Source: an uncultured Oscillospiraceae bacterium
GTDB taxonomy: Bacteria; Bacillota; Clostridia; Oscillospirales; Oscillospiraceae
Reading direction: 5' to 3'
Assembly (NCBI GenBank): GCA_947628185.1
Contig: CANQYW010000022.1
Location: 1-32,136, forward strand
Length of the DNA: 32,136 bases
This document shows, in pieces, positions 9,019 through 17,800 of the stretch (the first letter of the stretch is position 1; every line of letters starts with the position of its first letter). A program made the translations under genes and the position numbers. The notes below the pieces were generated by a model. The model saw only the letters and a program-made list of their open reading frames with translations. It was not told the DNA's origin and made no database searches.

Positions 9019-10536
9019 CTATCTCGTGACTTTAAAATCATAGGCCCTATATTGTATGGCCTCCGCCAGGTCCCGGGCCTCTATGTCCCCGCCGCCCCGG
9101 AGGTCCGCTATGGTCCTGGCGACCCGCAATATCCTGTCGTATGACCGGGCGGTGAGGCCCAGGCGCTCAAAGGCGCTCCGCATCAGTTTCTCACCGGCGG
9201 CGTCAAGCTGGGCGTTTGAGTGCAGTACGTCTGTACTGGCCTGGGAGTTTGAGTAAAACCCGTACTTCTGGTACCTCTTCCGCTGGATGTCCCTCGCGGC
9301 GTTGACTCTCGCCTTTATCTTCGCGGAGCTCTCCGCCGGGGCTCTGTTCCTCAGCTCCTCGTAGTCCAGGGCCGGGACCTCTATGTGCATGTCTATTCTA
9401 TCCAAAATCGGCCCCGAGACCTTCGCCCGGTATGCCTCCACCGACGCCGTGGAGCAAGTGCACCTCCCCGAGGGGTGCCCGAACCAGCCGCACCGGCAGG
9501 GGTTCATGGCGCAGACCAGCATGAACCGGCTGGGGTACGTGGCCGTGCCCGCCGCCCGGGAGACGGTGACCTTGCCGTCCTCCAGGGGCTGGCGAAGGGT
9601 CTCTATGACGTCCCGGTGGAACTCCGGCAGCTCATCTAAGAATAATACGCCGTTGTGTGCGAGGGACAGTTCCCCCGGCTGTAACTGCGCGCCCCCCGCC
9701 ATGCCGGAGTAGCTTATTGTGTGGTGGGGCGAGCGGAAGGGCCGCTCGTTCATTACGCTCACGCCCTTTATAGTCCGTCCGGCGGCGGAGTAGATGGCGG
9801 TGGTCTCCAGTTTCTCCTCCCGGGTCATGTCCGGCAGGATGGTGGGGAGCCTCTTTGCCAGCATGCTCTTCCCCGCCCCGGGAGGGCCAATCAGGAGCAC
9901 GTTGTGGCCGCCGGCGGCGGCTATCTCCAATGCGCGTTTCACATTCTCCTGGCCCTTCACCTCGGAGAAGTCCACCCCGTACCCCGGTGGCGGCGGCTCC
10001 GGGCAGGACTCCAACGGCTCAATTGGCGTGAACCCCGAGAGGTGGTCCAAAATATCCGAGACGCACCGGGCGGGGTAGACGGTGACGTTCCCCGCAAATG
10101 ACGCCTCCCGCGCGTTCCCCTCCGGGACGAATAGCTCCGTGACGCCGCTCCTCCCGGCCCGCATGGCCATGGAGAGGACGCCGCTGACGGGCCGCAGTTC
10201 GCCGGTCAGGGATAGCTCGCCGATGAAGGCCATATTCGGGGGCGGGCACTTTATGGCCTGGGAGGCGGCCAGTATACTTAATAAAATTGGCAGGTCGTAG
10301 AGGGTGCCCGCCTTCTTCCTGTCGGCGGGGGCCAGGTTCACCGTCACCCGGGACACCGGGAAGAGCTGTCCGCAGCTCTTGACAGCCGCCCGCACCCGCT
10401 CCCGGGACTCCTTCACCGCCGCGTCCGGCAGACCCACGATGTCAAAGGCCGGGAGTCCAGCGGATATCGCGCACTCCACGGACACGTCGAACCCCTCTAT
10501 GCCGGAAATGCCGAGGGACCTAATCTCACGTACCAT
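9019..10536 (-). CDS. comM: YifB/ComM family Mg-chelatase-like AAA+ ATPase
   Basis: 505-aa protein with an N-terminal Lon-protease-like fold (about 1-170), a central AAA+ domain with Walker A GPPGAGKS (217-224), and a C-terminal Mg-chelatase-like region. A Cys-rich segment (CRCGWFGHPSGRCTCS) follows the ATPase core, as in other YifB proteins. In naturally transformable bacteria ComM is a hexameric helicase that drives branch migration during integration of incoming DNA. The role in non-competent Clostridia is less clear. The start has a GAGGTGA site that overlaps the stop of the upstream channel gene (3-nt gap), indicating translational coupling. The family call is certain. The transformation role is established for homologues only. 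Confidence 0.95.
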   Translation of the reverse strand: MVREIRSLGISGIEGFDVSVECAISAGLPAFDIVGLPDAAVKESRERVRAAVKSCGQLFPVSRVTVNLAPADRKKAGTLYDLPILLSILAASQAIKCPPPNMAFIGELSLTGELRPVSGVLSMAMRAGRSGVTELFVPEGNAREASFAGNVTVYPARCVSDILDHLSGFTPIEPLESCPEPPPPGYGVDFSEVKGQENVKRALEIAAAGGHNVLLIGPPGAGKSMLAKRLPTILPDMTREEKLETTAIYSAAGRTIKGVSVMNERPFRSPHHTISYSGMAGGAQLQPGELSLAHNGVLFLDELPEFHRDVIETLRQPLEDGKVTVSRAAGTATYPSRFMLVCAMNPCRCGWFGHPSGRCTCSTASVEAYRAKVSGPILDRIDMHIEVPALDYEELRNRAPAESSAKIKARVNAARDIQRKRYQKYGFYSNSQASTDVLHSNAQLDAAGEKLMRSAFERLGLTARSYDRILRVARTIADLRGGGDIEARDLAEAIQYRAYDFKVTR

Positions 10537-10539
10537 CTC

Positions 10540-11304
10540 TCACCTCGCAAGGCTCCGGGAGGACATGTAGTAGGGCAGCGCCACGAAGAATACGCCGCCT
10601 ATCATGTTCCCCAACGACACCACTATGAGGTTCCGGACGTACTCCCAGAACCCCACCGCACCGTCCAGCAGCGCCACGCCCACGATGCTCATGTTCGCCA
10701 CGCTGTGCTCAAATCCCGAGACCATAAAGAGGAATATACACCAGAATATCATGATGAGTCTCGCGGACTCGGATTTGAGTTTCACCCCGCACCAGACGGC
10801 GAGGCACACGCATATGTTACAGAGCACCGCCCTTGTGAGTGACGCCGTCACCGGAAGGGAGAGTTTCGCCACGGCTGTGGAGGCGAAGTACCCGGCGGTG
10901 ACGCCATTATCAAGGCCCGTGGCCCTATAAAGCACCACGGCTATCCAGGCCCCAATTAGGTTCCCCGTCCAGCAGGCGAGCCACAGTCTCAGGGCGTCCA
11001 GTAACTTCACCCGTCCCGCCATCACCGCGCCGCCGACGACGAGGTTATTGCCCGTGAAGAGCTCCGACCCCGCCATAACAACGAGGCTCAGCGCCACGGT
11101 GAAGGAGGCCCCCGCCACGATCTTCGCCCAGGGGCTCCCGGCGGCGGAGAGGAGTCCCCCCACCGTCATGGCGACTATCCCGCCGAAGGCCACATATAGC
11201 CCCGCAAGGGCGCTGGCGAACATATAGCCCCAGGGCGAGGTCCTTAAATACTCGACCTTCGTCTCCGCCGCGCCGCACAGGGCCTCAAAGTCTTTTTTGT
11301 ACAC
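10540..11304 (-). CDS. Formate/nitrite transporter (FNT) family channel
   Basis: 254-aa membrane protein with six hydrophobic segments. It shows the FNT signatures SELFTGNN (80-87, the omega-loop region) and GFEHSVANM (197-205) with the central conserved His (H200). Family members are pentameric channels for small monovalent anions or their acids: formate, nitrite, hydrosulfide, acetate or lactate. Substrate cannot be told from sequence. In an anaerobic fermenter formate or hydrosulfide is plausible. The start is GTG at 11304. It is the first gene of the operon, with a well-formed promoter just upstream. FNT genes are not normally linked to comM-thiI, so the pairing may only reflect shared transcription. 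Confidence 0.92.
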   Translation of the reverse strand: MYKKDFEALCGAAETKVEYLRTSPWGYMFASALAGLYVAFGGIVAMTVGGLLSAAGSPWAKIVAGASFTVALSLVVMAGSELFTGNNLVVGGAVMAGRVKLLDALRLWLACWTGNLIGAWIAVVLYRATGLDNGVTAGYFASTAVAKLSLPVTASLTRAVLCNICVCLAVWCGVKLKSESARLIMIFWCIFLFMVSGFEHSVANMSIVGVALLDGAVGFWEYVRNLIVVSLGNMIGGVFFVALPYYMSSRSLAR

Positions 11305-11334
11305 TTCCCCACTACCTCTTCTCTATTTTTAAAC

Positions 11335-11363
11335 ATTATACACCTATTTTTCCTGTCTGTCAT
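11335..11363 (-). promoter_or_regulatory. Sigma-A-type promoter for the fnt-comM-thiI operon
   Basis: On the minus strand, ATGACA (11358-11363) and a perfect TATAAT (11335-11340) are separated by exactly 17 bp. It is correctly placed about 30 bp upstream of the GTG start of the FNT channel gene. It is back to back with the capA promoter in the AT-rich divergent region 11305-11433. Confidence 0.75.
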
Positions 11364-11384
11364 TTGTTGTTTTGATTTTGTTTC

Positions 11385-11413
11385 TTTACTTTATGGGGAA
11401 TCTTAAATATAAT
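11385..11413 (+). promoter_or_regulatory. Sigma-A-type promoter for capA-like gene
   Basis: TTTACT (11385-11390), a 17-bp spacer and a perfect TATAAT (11408-11413). Transcription should start near 11420, giving a leader of only about 14 nt before the ATG at 11434. The -10 box overlaps an in-frame TTG at 11413, which rules that codon out as the start. Confidence 0.8.
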
Positions 11414-11433
11414 TGTCGAAGGAGGTGGAACAC

Positions 11434-12423
11434 ATGCGAATTTTAAGCATTCTTTTGGCCTTGGGACTCTTCTTCAGCACAAACCCGCCCTCCACCCTGG
11501 GGCATCTGCCGGAGGAGCGCTCTGTCACCATGTCCTTCGTGGGGGACTGCATGATATCCTCAAGCCAGGGGGAGCGGGACAGCGGGAGCCTAAACTGGTA
11601 CGCCGAGAACTACGAGCCCTCCTACTTCCTCTCCCAGGTGGCGGAGTACTTCATGAATGACGACTTCACCGTTGTGAACTGTGAGACCGCCCTCTCGGAC
11701 CGGTCCCTCTCCCCCCGTGATAAGGGCGAGGGCACGAACTGGTGGTTCATCGGGCCCACGTCCAACGCCAAAATATTCTCAAGCGGCGGCGTGGAGATAG
11801 CGAGCGTCGCGAATAACCACGTCCGGGACTACGGCTCCGCGGGGTACGAGGACACCGTGGCGGCCCTCCTCGATGAGGGGCTCGACGTGGCGGAGGACGG
11901 GACCCCCATATACTTCGAGCACGACGGGATAAGGATATCGCTGCTGGCCTGCGGGATATGGTACCTGGGGGAGGAGCAAAACTACCTTGACGCCTTGGAG
12001 GAGATGTGCGGGGAGTCCGACTTCCAGATAATCTACCCCCACGGCGGCGCCGAGGGGAGTTTCGTCCCGGAGGAGTGGCGAAAGGAGTCCTACAGGGTAC
12101 TCATCGACCACGGCGCGGACCTGGTGGTGGCGAACCACGCCCACAGACTCCAGCCCATGGAGGAGTATAACGGCGGGAGGATAGTCTACGGACTGGGGAA
12201 CTTCTGTTTCGGGGGCAACGGGCACCCCAATAACAGGACCGCCATATACCAGTGCCGCCTCACCCGGGAGGGGGAGACGCTGAAGTTCGAGGACTGGATC
12301 GTCCCCTGCTACATCTATACCGGTGAGAGGAACGTCTGGCAGCCCTCGCCGGTGCCGGAGGAGGACCCGGTGTACCAGAAGATACTGGACTTCATGAACG
12401 GCGACTCCGAGAGTCCCATGTGA
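11434..12423 (+). CDS. CapA family protein (calcineurin-like fold, secreted)
   Basis: 329-aa protein. A hydrophobic N-terminal segment (about residues 2-23) looks like a Sec signal peptide or anchor without a lipobox Cys. The rest is a CapA/PgsA-type metallophosphatase-like domain. It has SFVGDCM near the start of the domain, VNCETALS, a VANNHVRDYG segment, YPHGG, and NHAHRLQP followed by YGLGNF. CapA proteins are needed for poly-gamma-glutamate capsule export in Bacillus, but most clostridial homologues have no known role and no capBC neighbours, as here. I set the start at ATG 11434 because GGAGG (11421-11425) lies 8 nt upstream, whereas the TTG at 11413 falls inside the promoter. It is a single-gene unit ending in its own terminator. 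The fold is confident and the function is open. Confidence 0.88.
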   Translation: MRILSILLALGLFFSTNPPSTLGHLPEERSVTMSFVGDCMISSSQGERDSGSLNWYAENYEPSYFLSQVAEYFMNDDFTVVNCETALSDRSLSPRDKGEGTNWWFIGPTSNAKIFSSGGVEIASVANNHVRDYGSAGYEDTVAALLDEGLDVAEDGTPIYFEHDGIRISLLACGIWYLGEEQNYLDALEEMCGESDFQIIYPHGGAEGSFVPEEWRKESYRVLIDHGADLVVANHAHRLQPMEEYNGGRIVYGLGNFCFGGNGHPNNRTAIYQCRLTREGETLKFEDWIVPCYIYTGERNVWQPSPVPEEDPVYQKILDFMNGDSESPM

Positions 12424-12443
12424 CGCATTTTTGACCGAATCGA

Positions 12444-12486
12444 GCCGTGGAGGGGTGGGAGACCGCCCATCCACGGCCCATTTTTC
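12444..12486 (+). terminator. Rho-independent terminator after capA-like gene
   Basis: GCCGTGGA (12444-12451) pairs with TCCACGGC (12470-12477). The inner arms GGGTGG and CCGCCC extend the stem, with one G-U pair. The tail is CCATTTTTC on the plus strand. It lies between the convergent stops at 12423 and 12491. Confidence 0.8.
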
Positions 12487-12490
12487 ATTT

Positions 12491-13327
12491 TCAGACGGTG
12501 AACTCCATCTGATCCCTCTGCCGCTGGAGGAGCCTATTATAGAATACGCCCCGGGAGAGGTATATATAGGGGGTGAGCCAGAGGCTCAAAATGTCGAGCC
12601 CCACAAAGCTCTCGATGATGTTACCAAGTATGCTCCAGCCTATGAAGGAGAGCTCCAGGATGAAGAACCGCCACTTTGCGCCCCGCATGAGCCTTCCAGA
12701 CTCCCTCATGCACTCTACTATCCCCTTTGAGGGGTCGTCCAACAGCACGTATATGGCCATGGTGTAGCGGAATGTCATTATGATGCCGGGGACCACCAGG
12801 AGTATCGTCCCGAGGGTCACAAGTAAGGCCGTCAGCAGCGTTATGGCGATGGACTTCCAGACCACCTTAAAGCCGAAGAGGAGGGAGTCAAACTTCGTCT
12901 GCACGCCCCGGGACTCCTGGAGCGTGTGGTATGAGTAGCCCGCCTCCAGGGGCACGTTCATGAGGAGGATGAGGTGCGCCAGGACCGTGGCGAAGACGCC
13001 CCGGTTGAACTGCATGAGGTTCGGCAGCTGCACCGGAGTGCCGAGAGCGCCCATGGCCTCGTCAAAGGCGTCCTCACTGCCGTACTGGATCTGTAGCATG
13101 AGCTCCGTGAACCGCTCAAGTCCCAACTGGGAGACGAGGGCGTTCGTCCAGGACTCCATCCTCCGCATTATCTCGTTTATCCAGTCCGAGAGGCCCGTGA
13201 GCCTCATGTAGAGCACGCTTATGAGCAGCGAGATGGCGTAAAACGCCAGCGACATCAGGAGCAGTTTCGTGAAACGCGCTTTTAGCACGGATCTGGCCTC
13301 GAGTTTCACATCACCCGAATACAGCAT
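12491..13327 (-). CDS. DUF975 family integral membrane protein
   Basis: 278-aa protein with about six hydrophobic segments (roughly 21-42, 110-126, 158-184, 186-197, 219-240, 243-260). It resembles the DUF975 family of Firmicutes: a long extracytoplasmic-looking loop between the first two segments, a GxILLVVPGIIMTFRY segment, and a DDPSKGIVECMRESGRLM motif before the last pair of helices. No enzymatic residues can be named and the family has no established function. It starts 42 nt after the MATE exporter stop and probably shares its transcript. Identification rests on recognition of the family pattern, so a generic membrane-protein label would also be fair. Confidence 0.8.
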   Translation of the reverse strand: MLYSGDVKLEARSVLKARFTKLLLMSLAFYAISLLISVLYMRLTGLSDWINEIMRRMESWTNALVSQLGLERFTELMLQIQYGSEDAFDEAMGALGTPVQLPNLMQFNRGVFATVLAHLILLMNVPLEAGYSYHTLQESRGVQTKFDSLLFGFKVVWKSIAITLLTALLVTLGTILLVVPGIIMTFRYTMAIYVLLDDPSKGIVECMRESGRLMRGAKWRFFILELSFIGWSILGNIIESFVGLDILSLWLTPYIYLSRGVFYNRLLQRQRDQMEFTV

Positions 13328-13369
13328 AAGTTTAACCTCCGTTCTTTGGTCCTCCGACGGGCCCGCCCG

Positions 13370-14725
13370 TCACAGTTTAGCTATTACCTTTTTATCGCTC
13401 CTTATGAGCAGGATCACAGATATGGTGAGGGACACCACCTCCGCTATGGGGAAACACCACCAGACGGCTCGGAGGCCGATGGTCTTGGCGAAGATGTATG
13501 CCACCGGCAGAAGGGCCACTATCTGCCGGAAGAAGGAGACGACGGCGCTGTAGACCCCGTTCCCCAGCGCCTGGAACACCGCCCCTATGACGATGCAGGC
13601 CCCGCAGATGAGGAAGTGTATGGATATTATCCTGAGGGCCGGTACGCCGATGGCCAGCATCTCCTCCGACGCCTCAAAGAACCCCAGGAGCCACTGGGGC
13701 GCCAGTTGGAATAGGGCGAACCCCGCGATGGTGACGCACTCGGCAAATATTATGCTTATCTTTATCGTCCTTCTTATTCTCTGCGGTTTCCGGGCGCCGT
13801 AATTGTAGGCGATTATCGGTATCATACCGCTGTTAAAGCCGAATATCGGCATACAGACAAAGCTCTGGACCTTGAAATATGCCCCGAACACCGCTGCGGC
13901 GGTGGAGGAGAAAGCCATGAGGATCCTGTTCATGCAGTAGCTCATGACGGAGCCTATGGCCTGCATGACGGTGGTTGGTACGCCCACCACCAGCATCCGC
14001 TTTATGAGCCCCCAGTCCACCCGGAAGAACCCCCGGAGCGTCACGGTTATCTCCCGATTCACCCGGCCGTGGAGTATGAGCCCCAGCGTCCCCGCCACGC
14101 ACTGGCCAAAGACCGTGGCCACCGCCGCGCCGGTGACGCCCATGACCGGGAAACCAAAGTACCCGAAGATGAGTATGGGGTCCAGGATTATATTTATTAT
14201 CGCACCCGTGGCCTGTATGACCATGGAGTAGACCGTCCGGCCAGTTGATTGGAAGAGCCTCTCAAATATTATCTGCGTAAAAATACCGAAGGAGAATATG
14301 CACACCACCGAGAGGTACTGGACGCCGTACTCAAGTATCTGGGGGTCAGTTGTGGCCGTCACCTGGGTGCGCATGAAGGGCCTTGCGAAAAATAGCCCCA
14401 TCACCAGGAACAGTATGTAGGACACGCCGGCCAGCATTATCCCGTGGCGCGCCACGCGGCTGGCCCCCTCCGGGTCCCTCTCCCCCAGCGCCCGGGAGAG
14501 CAGCGCGTTCGTCCCCACGCCCACGCCGTTGGCGAAGGCGATTATGAGCATCTGCACCGGGAACGCCAGTGAGACGGCGGTGAGGGCGTTCTCATTCACT
14601 TGGCTCACGAAAACGCTGTCCACGATATTGTATAGCGCCTGGACGAGCTGGGATATCATCATGGGGAGGCACATGTTGAAGAGCAGTTTGCCCTCCGGCA
14701 TTACCCCCATCTTGTTCTCTTGCAT
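13370..14725 (-). CDS. MATE family efflux transporter
   Basis: 451-aa polytopic protein with about twelve membrane helices in two homologous halves, typical in length for the MATE (NorM/DinF/MepA) family. Telling segments are MMISQLVQALYNIVDSVFVS near the N-terminus and ANGVGVGTNALLSRALGER. The latter resembles the G-x-G...SR-x-L-G pattern of prokaryotic MATE proteins. It should export cationic or amphipathic compounds using a Na+ or H+ gradient. Substrate is unknown. The gene has its own promoter (TTGACA at 14781-14786) and an AGGGGA ribosome site. It lies after the purine operon terminator, so it is transcribed separately and probably together with the DUF975 gene. Confidence 0.93.
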   Translation of the reverse strand: MQENKMGVMPEGKLLFNMCLPMMISQLVQALYNIVDSVFVSQVNENALTAVSLAFPVQMLIIAFANGVGVGTNALLSRALGERDPEGASRVARHGIMLAGVSYILFLVMGLFFARPFMRTQVTATTDPQILEYGVQYLSVVCIFSFGIFTQIIFERLFQSTGRTVYSMVIQATGAIINIILDPILIFGYFGFPVMGVTGAAVATVFGQCVAGTLGLILHGRVNREITVTLRGFFRVDWGLIKRMLVVGVPTTVMQAIGSVMSYCMNRILMAFSSTAAAVFGAYFKVQSFVCMPIFGFNSGMIPIIAYNYGARKPQRIRRTIKISIIFAECVTIAGFALFQLAPQWLLGFFEASEEMLAIGVPALRIISIHFLICGACIVIGAVFQALGNGVYSAVVSFFRQIVALLPVAYIFAKTIGLRAVWWCFPIAEVVSLTISVILLIRSDKKVIAKL

Positions 14726-14757
14726 CTCTCTGTCCCCTTATATATTTACCTTTCAAT

Positions 14758-14786
14758 AGTTTATATCTATGGAGCGGGATTGTCAA
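14758..14786 (-). promoter_or_regulatory. Promoter for MATE-DUF975 unit
   Basis: On the minus strand a perfect TTGACA (14781-14786) is followed after 17 bp by TAAACT (14758-14763). A TATAAA at 15 bp spacing overlaps it. It is placed about 30 bp upstream of the MATE start and after the purL terminator hairpin. Confidence 0.7.
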
Positions 14787-14802
14787 TGAATAACTTAACG
14801 CG

Positions 14803-14842
14803 CAGGAAAAAGCACCAGGAAATCTGCCGACTTTCTGGTGCT
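14803..14842 (-). terminator. Rho-independent terminator of the purine operon
   Basis: AGCACCAG (14811-14818) and CTGGTGCT (14835-14842) form the outer stem, and AAA/TTT pairs extend it inward. On the minus strand it is followed by TTTTTCC (14804-14810). It is the second of two tandem hairpins after the purL stop. Confidence 0.8.
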
Positions 14843-14856
14843 CTCCCGTAGTTCCT

Positions 14857-14880
14857 CCGGGGCGTCCACGGGCGCCCCGG
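14857..14880 (-). terminator. GC hairpin immediately after purL
   Basis: CCGGGGCG (14857-14864) pairs perfectly with CGCCCCGG (14873-14880) around an 8-nt loop, starting 5 nt after the purL stop. It has no U-tract of its own. It probably stabilises the mRNA 3' end or backs up the terminator that follows. Confidence 0.5.
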
Positions 14881-14885
14881 AATTC

Positions 14886-17800
14886 TCACTTAAAATACTT
14901 GACGCCTGACTCAAAGAGGCCCATGTCGTAATTGCCGGGGACGTTCCTATATAGTCCGCCGGCCCGCTCGGTGTGGCCCATCTTGCCGAAGACACGGCCG
15001 TCCGGGCTCGTTATGCCCTCGATGGCGCTGTAGGAGCCGTTGGGGTTGAATAGGACGTCCATAGTGGGCTCGCCGGAGAGGTCCACGTACTGGGTGGCTA
15101 TCTGGCCGTGCTCCGCGAGGTTCGCCAGCACAGCGGGCGAGGCTATGAACTTGCCCTCGCCGTGGGATATGGCCACGCTGTAGACCTCCCCCGGGGCCGT
15201 GGCGGCAAACCAGGGGGATTTATTGGAAACCACCCTCGTCCGCACGACCCTCGACTGGTGGCGGCCTATGGTGTTGAAGGTGAGGGTGGGACAGTTGGCG
15301 TCCGTCTCCACGATCTTCCCGAAGGGCACGAGGCCCAGTTTCACAAGGGCCTGGAAACCGTTGCATATGCCGCCCATGAGGCCGTCCCTGTGCTCCAAGA
15401 GCTCCGTCACCGCCTCATAGACTGGTCCGCTCCTGAAGAACGCCGTTATGAACTTGCCGGAGCCGTCCGGCTCGTCGCCGCCGGAGAACCCGCCGGGGAT
15501 GAAGACTATCTGGGAATCGCCGACCCTCCGGGCGAAATTCGTGACGGACTCGGAGATGGCGGAGGGCGTCATGTTGCGGACGACGAAAATCTCCGCCTGG
15601 GCCCCTGCCCGCTCAAATGCCCTCGCCGTGTCGTACTCGCAGTTCGTGCCGGGGAAGACGGGTATGAGCACTCGGGGACGGGCCGCCTTCACAGCCGGGG
15701 CCGCCCGGGTTATGGCGGTGTAGCTCGGTATGCTGACGGGCCCAGAGTCCCGGGTCCTCGTGGGGTAGACCTTCTCGAGACGCCTCTCGTAGACCCGGAG
15801 GAGTTCCCGCAGGGGGAGGCTGGAGCCGCCGAACTTTATCATTCTCGTATCCGTGGTCTCGCCCAGGAGCACGCCCCCGCACTCGCCCTCCGTGAGCTCC
15901 AGTATGAAGGAGCCGTAGGAGTGGGAGAATATGTCCTCCAGCGTCACGCTTTCGGCATACTTAAAGCCGACGGAGTTGCCGATGCACATCTTGAACACGG
16001 CCTCCGCGACGCCGCCGAAGGCGGGTGTATATGCCGCCGCCACGCGGCCCGAACGCATAAGCTTTGTCACCTTGCCGTAGAGGGCCCTCAGGCTCTCCCC
16101 CCGGGGGAGGAGACCCTCGTACTCAGGTTTCAGCCAATAGACTTTGTGGCCCGCCGCCTTAAACTCGTTGGAGACTATATCCCCCTCCCTGCCGGTGGTC
16201 ACCGCGAAGGAGACGAGGGTGGGCGGCACGTCCAGGTCCTCAAAGCTGCCGCTCATGGAGTCCTTGCCGCCGATGGCCCCCACGCCCAGCTCCCGCTGCG
16301 CCTTGAGTGCCCCTAAGAGCGCCGCCAGGGGCTGTCCCCAGCGCTCCGGCGCGGCGCCGGGACGGCAGAAGTACTCTTGGAACGTGAGGTACGTGTCCTC
16401 AAATGAGGCCCCGGTGGCGATGAGTTTCGATATGGACTCCACCACCGCGAGATACGCCCCGCTGAAGGGGTCCTTTTTGAATATCACTGGGTTATAGCCC
16501 CAGGCCATGAAGGAACAGCAGTCCGTGCTGCCCTCAAGGACGGGTATCCTGTGGGCCATAGCCTGGATGGGTGTCAGCTGATTCTTGCCGCCGAAGGGCA
16601 TGAGGAGCGTGGCCGCGCCGATGGTGGAGTCGAACCGCTCCGCAAGGCCCCGTTTCGAGCAGACGTTGAGGTCGGACAGGAGCGGGGCCATGCTCTCCGC
16701 GAATGTGCCGCGGGGGCCCTCCTCCGGGCTCTCCGGGGCTTTTACCCGCACGCTTATGTGTTTCGGCGCGCCGTTTGTATTTAGGAACTCCCGGGATATA
16801 TTGACTATCTCCCGGCCGTTCCACTCCATGACGAGCCTGGGCTCGCGGGTGACTGTGGCGATCTCCGTGGCCTCTAAGTTCTCGCCCTCCGCCAGTGCCA
16901 TAAAGGCGTCCCGGTCCTCCAGCGCCACCACAACGGCCATTCTCTCCTGGGACTCGGAAATGGCGAGCTCCGTGCCGTCCAGGCCCTCATATTTCTTCGG
17001 CACCCGGTCGAGGTCGATGTGGAGCCCGTCCGCCAGCTCCCCCACCGCCACGGAGACGCCCCCCGCGCCAAAGTCGTTACAGCGCTTAATGAGCCTCGTG
17101 GCACGGCTGTCCCTGAAGAGCCGCTGGAGTTTCCGCTCCTCCGGGGCGTTGCCCTTCTGGACCTCCGCGCCGCAGGTCTCCACGGAGTGGGCGTCGTGGG
17201 CCTTTGAGGAGCCGGTGGCGCCGCCGATGCCGTCCCGGCCCGTGCGGCCTCCAAGTAGTATCACCACGTCCCCGGGGACGGGCTCCTCCCGGCGGACGGC
17301 GCTCTCCGGCGCCGCCCCCAGGACCGCGCCGATCTCCATGTGCTTGGCGGCGTAGCCGGGGTCGTATATCTCGTCAACTATGCCCGTTGCAAGGCCGATC
17401 TGGTTGCCGTAAGAGCTGTAGCCCGAGGCCGCGCCCCGGACGAGCTGACGCTGCGGGAGCTTTCCGGCCATAGTCTCGGAGACCGGCGCCGTGGGGTCGG
17501 AGGCCCCGGTTATGCGCATGGCGGCGTAGACGTAGGAGCGCCCGGAGAGGGGGTCCCTTATGGCCCCGCCGATGCAGGTGGCCGCGCCGCCGAAGGGCTC
17601 TATCTCGGTGGGGTGGTTGTGGGTCTCGTTCTTAAAGAGGAGGAGCCAGTCCTGGGGCTCGCCGTCCACCTCCACCTTCATCTTCACCGTGCAGGCGTTT
17701 ATCTCATCGGACTCGTCGAGCTTCGTGAGGAGCCCCTTCTTCTTTAGGTACTTCGCGCCGATAGTGGCCATATCCATGAGGCAAACGGGCCGCCTGTCGC

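Noticed and set aside
11413-11433. Upstream TTG as capA start
   Set aside because: It overlaps a perfect TATAAT box, and the ribosome site lies downstream of it. ATG at 11434 fits both.
13356-13371. Short GC hairpin at the MATE stop codon as terminator
   Set aside because: Only a small palindrome (GACGGGC/GCCCGTC) with almost no loop and no U-tract, so probably not functional.
15108-16316. 402-codon plus-strand open frame opposite purL
   Set aside because: Antisense shadow of PurL. No recognisable domain.
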